Below are positions 23,981 to 36,122 of a stretch of 57,981 bases of DNA, in pieces. Origin of the DNA: Scenedesmus sp. ARA3 (lineage: Eukaryota; Chlorophyta; Chlorophyceae; Sphaeropleales; Scenedesmaceae); contig RWJK01001877.1 of NCBI GenBank assembly GCA_004335835.1, positions 6,184 through 64,164 of the forward strand, read 5' to 3'. Made by a program: the position numbers and the translations under genes. The notes under the pieces are model-generated. The model made no database searches. It was not told the DNA's origin and was given only the letters and a program-made list of their open reading frames with translations. Numbering within the stretch: the first letter of the stretch is position 1; every line of letters starts with the position of its first letter.

Positions 23981-25765
23981 TCACCATGGCTTGAAGCCTG
24001 TCTGGAAGGAGGGCACCCTGTACGCCTCGCTGCTGTTGCGGTGCGGCGCCGAGCTCAGGCAGCGGATGCTGTCAGGCAGGTCTGTGCCGATCATGGGGCT
24101 GCTGGGCTCAGACATTGCTGGATGTGCTGCAACCTTCTCCAGCGGGCCCTTTCCTGCAGCTGCATCTGCTGCTGCATGGCAGGCAGCCTCATCTGGCAGG
24201 CTCTGCGTGCGCCCCAGGCCAACCTTCTCTTGCAGGCGCTTCACGGCGTTTGACAGGAAGCCGTGGATTGTCCTGGCGCCGGCCTCTGCTGCTGCTGCCT
24301 CGCCGCCCTGCTCCTCGCTGCCTGCAACCTTGTCTGCTGCCTCTGTGCTGACAATCAGCGCCTCCTTGAGCTGCTCGTTGAAGCAGGCAATGGCATCTCC
24401 CAGGTCCGAGCCAAAGATCAGGAAGCCCCAGTCACGCCTGTGCAGCAGAAGCAAACACATTTGCAGGACAGCAAGCAGCAATGGAGTGACACCCAGGCAA
24501 TATCTTGTTTGCAGACGTGAGAGCAGCTGTGATGCAGCCATATCTGTGGCTCTTGCCAAGCAGACGGCAACTGGACCCACATGCAACTGTTTCCCCAAGC
24601 GCACGAGTCTTATCTGGAGCCATTGAGCACATGTCGGTAGCAAGCCACTCACAGAATGAAGCACTTGTTGTCGGGATACTTGTGCTGCTTGAAGAACACC
24701 TCCATCTGTGTCATCAGCTCCTCAGGGTATGGGCCGCTCATGCTGGGGGAGATGGGGATGCCTGCTGCAGCAGCCTCCTCCAGCTCTGCAGCCAGCAGCA
24801 TAGCAGCGGTGGCGCAGCAAGTGAGAAAATGCACAGCATGCAGCAGTTGGCTGCCCTTTTGCCTGCTGGTGCACTGCTGTGCTGCACTTCAGCTCGATTG
24901 GTGCACTGCTGCTGCTGCCGTATACCAGTGTGCCTCACCATCTGCATCTGCAACAAAGCAGCCAAAGATGGCCACTGCTGGCAGACGTGGCCAGTGCAGC
25001 TCTGTTGCTGCTGCTGGTGACATGATCTTGGACAGCACGGGTGCCTCGCGTGGCAGCTCAGGGTGGCTTCCCTCCAGCTGTGCCTGCAAGACGACGAGCC
25101 GGTTTATGGTACAGGTCTTGACATCGTCAACGGTTACACAACAAGTGCTGCTGCTGTCCCATTCAGTATTGGCGTCTGTGTGCTTGCAGACATGCATAGC
25201 TCTGCCCCTTTCCCAACCTTAGTTAGTTGGCGGCAAGCAGGCGGGCAGCCACACAGGTTGTGCTGGCTGGTGGTGACAGTGATAAACACAACAGTCCATC
25301 ATGCACGCACCTGTTGTGCTGGCAGCATCGCCACGGTGCCGTCAGGTTGCAGCTTTGTGATCAGCAGCTGGCAGGCTTCCGCCTCATCAGCACGTCCCTC
25401 TGTCAGCATCACATGCTGGTAGTAGGACTGGGTCAGGGCCACTCCTCCGACAATCTGCGATAAATGGGTCACCAGGGCACGTAAGGCATGCAGCATACAT
25501 GCATGTGTCCTGCCACAGGTATCTGAAAGTGTGCTGCTCCTGACACCTTCTGCCCGCTGGGTGCGCATGCGCTGCTGCCATTGGTCTACGAAGCCTGTGC
25601 GAGTCCAGCCCTGCACAACCAGTCTCATACCTTGCCCGCAAGCTGTGTGACGATGCCCAGCTGCTCCATCTCCATCAACACGCCAGCCAGGTGGTCGTGC
25701 ATAGACTTTACTGCAACATCTGTGCTGCTCCTACGCTTGCGTTCAGCCACTGATAAGCCTTCCAT
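23981..25765 (-). CDS. Unrecognised conserved-looking protein, five exons
   Basis: Exons 25631-25765, 25311-25454, 24939-25083, 24653-24785, 23981-24437; 337 residues with every phase consistent. The start is the ATG giving MEGLSVAERKRRSSTD; a stop lies in frame upstream. Notable segments: DHLAGVLMEMEQLGIVTQLA, GGVALTQSYYQHVMLTEGRA, DEAEACQLLITKLQPDG, LPAVAIFGCFVADAD, GPYPEELMTQMEVFFKQHKY, PDNKCFILRDWGFLIFGSDL and DAIACFNEQLKEALI. The last exon ends in an Ala/Ser-rich, probably disordered tail with a helix KRLQEKVGLG. It is soluble-looking, with little low complexity for this window, so it is probably conserved. I do not recognise the family. It starts 429 bp from CFAP54 in the opposite direction, which makes a ciliary role worth testing but does not show one. 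Confidence 0.75.
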
Positions 25766-26193
25766 TTCTGCCTGGAAATGATATTTATGAGCCTGTTCAG
25801 AGGAGTTATCCGCTGGCAAGGGCAGTCAAGCGATAAAGTCAAACTTTCGACTGCCTTGAGCTGCTGCTGCGAGTGCTGTTGATACGTGGCAGACACTATT
25901 GTATTAGAGTTAACACAAAACAATTTCGACGTGGTTTGTGCAGTCATTGGACTGGACTAAGCCCGGTCCGACAACCCTAGAGGTAGATGAGAGCGGATTA
26001 AACTGTTAAAAGTGCAGGTTTACCCTGGATCCGCTGTTTAATCAACGTAATCACGTATGCCTGAGTTCCAATAGCAGTATCGCTGGCAACTATGAGGCAG
26101 GGGTACCTTCAGTAGGTGCTGCCTTCAGCTGCTGATTGATGAGGATGCGTGTCCAGCAGCAGGACTGGCTGGCATCCTGATAGAAGAGTAGAC
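25766..26193. promoter_or_regulatory. Shared divergent promoter, unrecognised gene / CFAP54
   Basis: 428 bp between the two start codons. It contains an inverted repeat GATTAAAC (25996-26003) and GTTTAATC (26036-26043), with GATCCGC just before the second arm and GCGGATTAAAC at the first, so a longer imperfect dyad is present. Confidence 0.5.
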
Positions 26194-29100
26194 ATGTCAG
26201 AAGTGGCGGTGGCAGCAGCTGAGTTTGATGAGGACTTGGCCAGGGCCCTGCATGGTCTGGCTGCGCCACCAGCAGCTGATCAGCATGGCGCTGTGCTGGT
26301 GCATCAGCAGGCTGCTCGCAAGCTGCAGGAGCTGTGCGACTACTATGTCTCCAGAAAGCTTCCTGCCTCTGCTTTTGCACCACGTCTGTTGTCAGCAGGC
26401 GCAGAGCTCATGGCAAAAGGGGAGCAGGAACTGGCATCAAGCTGCTGCTTTGCCAGGCTCGTACAGCTCAACTTGCCACAGATGCAGGCAGTCAGCAAGC
26501 TGGACGCAACAGCAAGGCTTGCAATACATGTCCAGGCCTTATTTGGCCTACACAGCAGCAGAGCAGCAGCATCACTTCAGCGGGACGCCCGCATAACGCA
26601 TGCCAGTACACTGCAAGCGCTTGTGGCAGCGCTTGCAGGAATCAGGGATGGCTGCATGCAGGCAGTGCAGCAGCAGCAACTGTATTGGCTGGTCTATACC
26701 GCGACCATATACCTGCACAAGGCCGCACAGCCACTGGTGACTGCAGGCTTCTATGCAGAGGCAGTGCTGTATTATGTGTTCGCAGGTGGGCTGTTTGCAT
26801 TTGCAGGCAGCATCTAAGCTTGCCAGTATCACCTTGATCATCTGAAATGTAGAGAAACATAACTTTATGTTACAGAAGCACTGCTTACAGGCAACACATG
26901 ATTTTCATCTCCTTACACTGCAAGTATCCTTACTGCTTACGTCTGCATTGCTGCTGCAGCCAAGGCACTGGAGGCCCACCTGAGCCTCAGCAGCACTCAA
27001 TTCCTTCCATGGCGGCTGCAGATGTACGCGGCAGCAGCACACTGCTTCTGTGCTCTGCATGCAGCCTCTGCTGCTGAAGGTGCAGCTCCTGCTGATGCCA
27101 CTGCTGCTGGTGGTGTGACGAGCCCAACCAGCAAAGCCGCAGTCAGCAGCAAGACCAGCAGCAGTCCTGCAAGCGGCAGCACCGCTGCAGGCGCTGCCAG
27201 CAGCATGGATCCTGCAGCTTACAGCACACATGCATTGAAGTTCCTGCAGGATGGCCTTGCAGATATCAGCAGAGTGCAAGCACGCTTCAAGTTGGACCCT
27301 GTGCCTCCACCAGCGGCTGTCACAGCAGCCCTGCACGCAGCACAGTCGCAGTTGTTGCTGCTGAAAACACTGTTTGACGGATCAGCAGTACCAGCAGCAG
27401 CAGGACAACTGAGCAGCAGCAGCTTGCCAGACATGCTGAAGGCAGTGGGTTCAGATGATGCAAAGCTGCATGTGTTGCTTGGACTGCTGCTGGCAGGGGC
27501 TGGCAGCAGCAGGCAGCCCCTGCAGCAGACAGTATTGCCACAGAGTCTGCAGCCTGTGCTGGAGGCTGCAGCAGAGCTTGCAGCACCTGCTTTGGAAGCA
27601 GCTGGCAGCATGCCAGGTGCAGCATCGCAGCCAGGTGAGACACATGGTGTGTAAGACAGACCGGGGCATGCGTAAACTAGTGCTATTAAGAGCAAGGCCA
27701 AACATGCAAGCAAGCACAGATACCAACTTGAAGTGCTGTGCTGCTACTGTTGCTGCAGACGACGCAACTGTGACTGAGCCGTCATCGTCTGCATTGGCTG
27801 CTCCACTCCATGTGGTAAGCAATGGCGCAGCCAGGGCAGGAAGTGCCAAGCTGTTGGCCATCGCCTAGCAACAGCGTCAGCAAGTTTCAGCATCTATCAG
27901 CAATTTGGTTGATACCGCGCTCGCCACTGACGCGTTCTCCCTGCCTCGTGTCTGCTACTGCCGTGTTTCAATATACCCAGAGCTTCCTGTGCATAGCATA
28001 CCGCTACAGCCAGGAGGATCTGCTGCAGAAGCTGCTGGCGGCTGCTGATGCTCGTGTGGCGTCGAAGTTCAAAGACACTGAAGCCGCTGCTGGCATGCAG
28101 TGCCTGGCAGCCACAGCAGCTGTGCTTGCGGCAGCTGAGCAGCTGCAGCATGATACAGGTGAGTGCTCCTGCTGCAGACTGCATTATGCCTGCTCCTTTT
28201 GCCCAAAGGCTGTAGTATGCCACCATTACACCTTGTTTGTAGTTGAGACGATGGCTGCCTATATCACACTCAGCATACCACGGCGCTCATGCTGCCTCGT
28301 TTCGCATTGGTTGGTGCCCGGAATGCTGTCCCTTGCTGTGCAATCGCGCCTTCAGGTGATGCTACCATACACAGCCTGGCCTCATGCCTCAAGCTGCACA
28401 GTGCAGCACTCGCGCGATGCCTGCCAGGCCTGCTTGCTGCAGCCGCCATCAAGCTGCAGGCAGCTGCAGCGCAGCTGCTGCAGGGCTGCTTTAGCGTGTG
28501 TGATGGGCAGGCAGAGCTGGTGCAGACAGTGCTGGAGGGCCTGCATGAGGCCTTGCAGCAATCAGACTGTGATGATGGGCTCCTGCGGGGCTGTGTGGCA
28601 GTCAGGCTAGCGCTGATGCTGCAACAGCAGCAGGAGCTCGACGCTGCCATCGCAGTCGTGCAGCAGGTAAGGGTGTGCAATGTTGCGTGCCATTACTACA
28701 CATGTAGACATCATGTTCTGCTTGTATGTGTCCAGTGTGATTCCTGTGCATATCCGTTCCGCGTCCGGCACTGTGGTCAGGCATGATCACCAGGCAATAA
28801 ACGCATGCCATTCTTCCCCTGCTCTCCTGGACTGTGCAGGGCCTGGAGGCCATCACAGCAGCTAGGTGTGATGCACTGTGGCAGCTGCATAGCGCGGCAG
28901 ACGAGCACTTGCGCTGGATCACTGGATCCCGCACACAAGCAGACGATGCAACCGCAGCACTGCTGGCAGGCATGCCAGCAACAGAGCAAGAGCTGGCGTG
29001 CCTGCATGCTGATGCGCTGCTGCTGCTTCAGCGGCTGCAGCTAGCAGCTGGAGTGCGGGATGCAACAGCAAAAGTGCTCAGCAAGCGTGACCAGCTGCTG

Positions 29101-32100
29101 ACCAGCACGCTGAAGAGAGACAAGCAGGCAGACATCTTTGGAGCCCGCACACAGAAAGAGAAGAGGCTGGATGAAGCAGCTGTTGCAGCAGCAGGGAAAC
29201 TGCCTAACAGCAATGAGGTATGATGTCAGCATGCTGCCAGCTGCCCTTGGTATATTGTATGACCCTCTGCAGAAGCAAGGCAGTGTGTTGTTATAAGGTG
29301 CTTGCACGGCCGACCGTGTGCAGGATGCCAAGACTCAGCAACAGTGCTGCGTGTGTGGCTGTGCTGCCCTGCAGGCATGCGAGAGGGTACTGCTGCAGCA
29401 CTGCAGCAAGAACCCTTACCAGCGAGCCCTGCTACTGACACAGATAGCTGCTTACCATCCCAGCAGCGAACGCCAGGCATCCTCGTTACAGGTGAGCTGG
29501 GCAGCATCTCAAGTGAGCCACCACAGCATCATGGCAGACCTGCATCTCTTGAGCTGCATGCATGCATGCTTGGCGCCTTTTCAACCAGAAGCAGACAATG
29601 CAGCACCTGCAGTCACGATCGCCCTTCCATTTCCTGCAGGAAGCGTGTGACCTCCTGCAAGCAGCACAGCAAAGCGAGGCAGGACTCTTTGCCTCCCAGC
29701 AGCCATCTGCCAGCAGCACAAACCCCAGCAGCCAGCTCTGCAAGCCCTTGCAGCCCAAGATTCTGTGCCGCACCCCAAACAGCGTCACCCTGACACACTG
29801 GCCGCTGAGTGTGAGGGGCTACAAACAGCCGGCGAGCTTTGCCGTGTACTGCAAGCAGACAGGCGCTGGGGTTGCACTGAGCATCAACTCAACGGCAATG
29901 GAGTATCCAGGTGGGCTTGATGAGGGGCACTTGGCACCGTGCATGCTGCCTGCATGTGTGGGAGTGCCAACCGCTTGCTGCGCAACTGACAGTGCTTGCA
30001 GGAAGCTGTGTACTATGCTGTATCTGTGAAGCCCTGTGCCTGGTGCTGCTGCCGCTGCTGCTGCTCTGCTCAGGGACGGGCATCAAGCTGCCACTTGACA
30101 GCAGGGTGACAATTGAAGGGCTGCAAAGCAACGAGACATACAACTTTGCCATTGCAGGTGAGCTGGCATGAGCAGGTGCACACGGGCAGGTACATATGTG
30201 TATTGACAAGGACAAAAAGAAAAAGGAAAGGGTTCGCAGCTGCCCTCTCCTCTTGCTTGTGGACAACAGCAAACAGCTGCGATTCATCTCAGGACAAAAT
30301 ATCTCATGATTGATGTTTTATTGCTGCAGTGTATGATGACCAACGGGAGTTGCTTGGGGAGCTGGGTGCCAGCACTCCCAGTGTAGTGATGGCACTGCCA
30401 TTGCCACTGTATGCCTGCTGGGCGCACGTGCTGTTGACAGCGTCACAGCTGCAGCACTGGGACATAGCAAAGCGTGCTGCAGCTGTGCTGCTGCCGCGCT
30501 TCATTGCTACCTCACCTGGCAGGCCGCTGTGGCAGGCACACCCCATGGACAGGCACCAGCTGCAGCTGCAGCAGGTGCAGGCAGCGTCGCCCAGCCTGCT
30601 GCGGCTGCTGGTTCAGGCAGTGTATTTCTTTGCGCAGCATATGGGCGAGCTGCAGCAGCAGCAGGCAGTGACGGGAGGCACGCCTGGCGAAGGAGCCGGT
30701 GCTGGCGGTTTGGCAGAGACAGCCGCCAGCAGGGCTTTGCTGCTGCAACTGAGTGGCAGTCAGGTGCCTCAGCAGGTGGCAGTGCTGGAGTGCAGCAAAA
30801 AGTTAATGGCGGCAATGCAGGTACGTGCATGGAGTGGCATAACAGATGCTAAGCATGTACATAACTCAATTGATGTAGCACTCTGGTTGCTAATGGGCAG
30901 CTGGACAAGAAGCCTGGCGACACTTGCAGACACGTAGGTACTACATGCACAGTCCTGTGGATATATATACAAAGGCAAGGTCAACTTGCTGAATCCCCTG
31001 TGCTGCTGCGCTGCTGCTGCCCATCTCCAGGTGGCAGCGGTGATTGGTGATGAGATGCTGGTAGAGGAAGGTGCTCTCAGAGCATACAACCTGCTGGCAC
31101 CGCTGCTGCAGCAGCATGACATTAGCCCGCTGCTGCACCAGGCACTGTCCACGCTGCACTTTGCTCTTGCAGCAGTGAAAGACGCAGCACCAGCATCCCT
31201 GGATGGGCATGGACAGCAGAGGATGACGGCAGCACGTGCCAGCGCTGCTGTCAGTTACTGGCTGCTGCGGCTGTCGGCACCGATCAGCCCCATGCTAGCT
31301 TCTGGAGCTGCTGCTGGTGCAGTGGGAGGAGTGAGCGGCAAGCAGCTGCAGCCAGCAGCCATGTTTGCACGCCTTGATCATGCCTTGCTCAAAGCGCTGA
31401 GCAGGCAGACAGGCGCCCCATCAGCAGCAGCAGCAGCAGCAGAGCCAGCAAGGCGTGCCACAAGGCCGAGTGCAACAGGCACAGCCGCACCAGCATCCAA
31501 GCCCGCAAAAGGAGCAAGCAAGCAAGCCAAGGCAGAGGCCGAGGCTGCAGCAGCAGCAGCCGCTGCGGCTGCTGCTGCTGCATCTGCAGGGCCTGAGTTG
31601 CCGGCTGAGGATGCTGCTGCTGCAGCAGAGCAGCTGGTGGAGGTTACTGCTGCTGAGGATCTGGTGCTGCTGCACCCTGACAGTGCTGCCTGGGCTTCAC
31701 CCAGCGTTGCTGCCAGGTGAGGGCTGACCTCACAGCTCCCAGCAGCTGCTGTGTTTGTTTAAAATTTCAGTCCTGGTACGTCAACACATACGTCCCTGCC
31801 CTCCAAGACACAGGCCTACTGCAAATCCGGTCATCATCAGTGCCCCTATAATGCTTGTGTTCTGCTGTGGTTCTTGCGCATGAACTCCGCAGCTCACAAT
31901 GAATGTGCATGCTGTGCGCGTGCAGGGTGCTGGACCCCACTGACCTGGCAGCACAGGTGCTCAGCAGGCTCAGCAAGCCAGATGCACTGGCAACCTGCTG
32001 GCCGCTGCTGGCTCCCGAGGCAGCACACAGCCATCCACGCTGGCTGCAGCTGTGCGTGTTGGTCATGCAAGCAGCAGCAAAACAGTACGGCCATGTGCTG

Positions 32101-35100
32101 GTGCTGGCCATGCCCCCAGCGTGTGGAGCTAATGAGGTCGGCTGCAGCATTGGGATTGGCATCGGATCCACTGTTGAGGCAGCGGCAGACTGCAAGGCAG
32201 CACATAGTCCTGCAGTGCAAGCAGCAGCAGCGGCAGCGGCAGAGCTGGTTGCTGCGGTGAAGCAGCATGTCAGGCTGGCAGCTCGCAGGCCGCAGTTTGT
32301 GGACTGGAAGCTTGGGCTAAAGTGGGGTGTGGATGCAGCAGCTGCTGCTCTGCAAGCGCAGGGCTTTGCTCTGGGGGATCAGGGCACAGCAGCAGAGCCT
32401 GCTGCACCACAGCTAGCAGCTGATGCATTTGCAGAAGAGAGGGCAGCTGCGATGGCAAGCTGGGAACAGCAGAAAGCAGACCTGCTGAGCACGGTGAGTG
32501 CCTGTCTCAAGATGTTGAAGATGTGTGTTTTGAGCCTGCGTGAAGGACAAGCACTGCGGATAACACCATCTCAAACCTGCGCCTATCTATGGCCTGCCAA
32601 CCGCTGACATAGTTGTGCTGCTGCCTGCAGGAGAGCCGGCGCTTGGCTGCAGTGCTGCTGCTGCAGCAGCGCCTGCCAGTGCTGCTGAACAGGCGCCGCA
32701 TCATGCAGAGGACCAGGCAGCAGCTGGCTGCTTGGGGCCGCTGGCTAGCACACTTGCATACATTGCTGGGTGGGCTGGCTGCAGAGGCATGCAGCAGCAT
32801 CGCTGCCACCAGGCCTGTTGGTGCTGCTGATGTCAGCTGCAGCTCGGCAGACTGCAGCAGCAGCAACGGCACAGACAGCACAGCAGCAGGCATATCTGAC
32901 ACTGGCACAGCGGAAGGGCAAGTCACAGGAGCAGCAGGTGAAGCTGCAGACCTTGTTGAAAGCAGCAGGCCTGGGTCTGCGGGCAGGGGCAGTGCCGCTG
33001 GTGGCAGCAGCAGCAGGCATAGTTCGCCACCCAAGAAGACCACCCCAAGGGGTTCAAGGGCGCCAACGCCTAGGGGGAAGGAGGGCAGAGACAAGGCTGC
33101 GGCTGATACGCTGCTGAGCAATAATGCCATCATGCTGCAGCTGGGTTTGCAGGTGGGGAGGAGGCATGCCCGCTACTTGAGTTGTCCGCCACAGCCGTTG
33201 CTGCTGTGTGCTTATGCGGCCCCTTTGCTATCCCTGTTATGTGCTGTACCGCGTGCTAATGCTATCCTATCTTTCTGCTGAGGTGGCTCCATGGTGGCGA
33301 TCACTACGCATTGCATGGCGCTTCATGATGGCTAAGGACACCTGCAAGAGTCAGGCAGGTGGTTCACATGCCTTGTTGCTCATTTTCATAGGTAGGTGCT
33401 ACTCGTTCCCGTTGCCATGCTGCCCGCAGGCGTTACAGCATTTTGCGCATGCAGCAACTCTTTCAGCACGTGCTGGACCCGCAGCCTGGCAAGAGCTGTT
33501 CAGCAGCAGCCGGCAGCTCTGGAACGTCTGCCGCTCCCTCATCAACCAGCTGCCAGCCTTCACCATGCCCCTGCCAGCTGTTGCCTGGTCTCAGGGCCTG
33601 CTGCCTGGCCCCTGCGTCCCTGCTCTTGCTGCTGAAGCAGCACCAAAGCCTGCAGCAGATGGCAGTGCAGCAGACGCTGCAGCAGCCAAGGGCAAGACTG
33701 GTGGCAAGGCAGCAGCAGCAGGCAAGGCGGCAGCCGGGGGTGGTGACAAGAAGGGGGCAGCAGCTGGAGGTGCTGCCAAAGGCGGCAAGCCTGGACTGCC
33801 GGTGGTGCCAGAGGCCGTGATCAGGCAGCTGCTGTTGCCGGAGAAGCGAGGCCCAAATGCAGCCTCTACACTCAGGTGGGCAGTCAGCAAGATGCATGTG
33901 GTTTGTTGCAGGACTCATACCACTTCGCAACAATGGGACGCGCGGTGTCTTGAGCTTATCTATTTCCTGGGCCTGCTGGTGGCCAATCGGCATGCTTCAG
34001 CTTCAGTAAAAGTTCACATGCAACACATGCATAACTGTACCTGCTAAGCAGATGCAGTGTTGTGTCCTGTAGGGCTGTTGCCGAGGCACTCCTGGTTGCA
34101 CTGGTGCAGCTGCAAGCTGGGGCCGCCTTCCAGCCTGGAGTCATCCCTGCACCAACAGCAGCAACAACAGGCAGCAGCAACACAGGGGGCGCAGCCATCT
34201 CAACAAGAGGTGCTGCCACTTGCACAGCAACTGCAACAGCTCCAGGCGCAGCTTCAGCCGCTGTCAGTCTGCTGAGGCTCCCAGCTCCATGTGCAGCTGC
34301 TGCACAGGTCACTGCACGCAGCACTGGCAGCTCAGCAGCTGCAACTGATTTCAGCCTTGGCTCTGATGCCGTTAGCAGCAGCTGGCATGCTGGTGGGCCT
34401 GTGGATGTGGCTGGACTGACAAAGCTGGTGCAGCTGGTGCTGAAGGTGCAGCAGCGCATGGAGCGCTGGCACAGCTTCATGTCCATTGGTGAGTGGTGCT
34501 GCACAGCTGGCACCTCTGGCAGGCAGCCGCGACATAGTTGCTTGCTTGTGATGTGTGCTGCACATGCGTGTGTTCACCAGATGGTGCTGTGCCAAGCAAT
34601 ATATCTTGAACAGGCAGTTCAACAGCTGCAGCCGGGATGAGCAATTCCTTTGTACATCACACATGTCCATGTTGAAAGCACTTCGAAGATTTGCTGCGTC
34701 TGACAACCCCACCTGCAGGGCAGCGCTGGCTGGAGATGTGCCAAGGCTCTGCAGATGCAGTGCTGCTGCCGATGCTGCTGGCTGTTGCCTCAAAGGCTGG
34801 CTTTGCTGCTGAGGCTGCTGTGCTGGGCCCCGCTTACCAGGCATGCATGCGGGACAAAAATGCTGCATTTGACGCTCTGGACAAGGCAAGTGTCATGTGA
34901 TGCTTACAATCTATATGGATGATGATGCGATAGCTTAATTGTCTACCTGCATGCCAATGTCAAAAGAAACGGATCGCCACCTGCCATGTTTAGTTCTTCA
35001 GAGTAAACAAGCCTGCATGAGAGTGTTGATTCCTTGCTGTTCCAGCTCATGCTATCTGCTGTACCTGTTGCTTCTCTTTTCAACAGGTGAGAGCTCTGGC

Positions 35101-36091
35101 TGCAGAGCGCCTGTCAGATCTCCCCCTGCTGTCCAGGCATTCTGCTGCTGCTACGAAAAGCAGCAGCCGCCGCACTGGTGCTGCTGGGCTGGCAGCTAAG
35201 CCGGGCAGCAGCACCAGCCGCAGCTACCAGGTGCCCAGCACAGCTCTGGGCCCTGAGCCGTCTGCAGTGACAGCTATCTCTGCAACAGGCACTGCAGGAG
35301 CCAGCGATAGCAGCATGCTGGGCAGCAAGAGCAGCAGGAGCGTGGGGGCTACCATGCATGGCAGTGCAGCAGATGAGGTGCTGCTGCCTGCGGAGTATGC
35401 CAAGGTGGTAGAGCTGCTGAAGAAGCGAGGGGAGAAGGGGCACATGATCCTGGCACAGAGCGAGGTGAGAGGAGCTAGAAGGATCACACAAGCATCAAGC
35501 AAGGCAGCCTGCTGTCTAAAAGTTGCTGTCGCCACGTTGTCTAGGTGCCAGCAAGCGCAGCAGAACAGCAAAGTAATCAAGAGAATGTGGCAATCAACCT
35601 TCGCTGCAATCATGCGCAACTAAGTGCCCGTGTCCTCGTCCTGCTGCCGTGCTGCTGCCGCTCAGCTGGGCGATGTCTACGCACACTTTGGCATGTGGCC
35701 TGCCGCTGGCGCAGCATGGAACAGCGCACTTGATGCTCTGCTTGGGCCCTACCAGGTCGTAGCCAGCTGGACGCGCAAGCTGGACCTGAGCTGCGGCTGG
35801 CAGCAGCTGCTGGCGCGCTATGGCGTGCATGGGCTGCTGCTGGCTGGCACGCTGCTTGGGAAGCTCGCAAGGTGGGCGACTGTGTCAAGCTGCAAACAAG
35901 CACTCACAGTAATAGCCGGATTGTTGCTTGCAGCCCGTGGCCGCACCCCTTGAGATACACTTGTGTTTGCTGTGGGGTTGGTCCTGGTATGCAGTGCGTG
36001 CAGATGGTGTTGGCATGCAGCAAGCGGTGCCGATAAGTTCATGAACACTGCTCAAACCTGGTCATTGCAGTACTCTCACATGCTTGCTTGC

Positions 36092-36122
<31 letters not shown>

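Noticed and set aside
30296..30304. AAAATATCT, the plant evening element, the target of CCA1-type factors
   Set aside because: It lies deep in an intron of CFAP54, not in a promoter, and a 9-base match is expected by chance in a window of this size.
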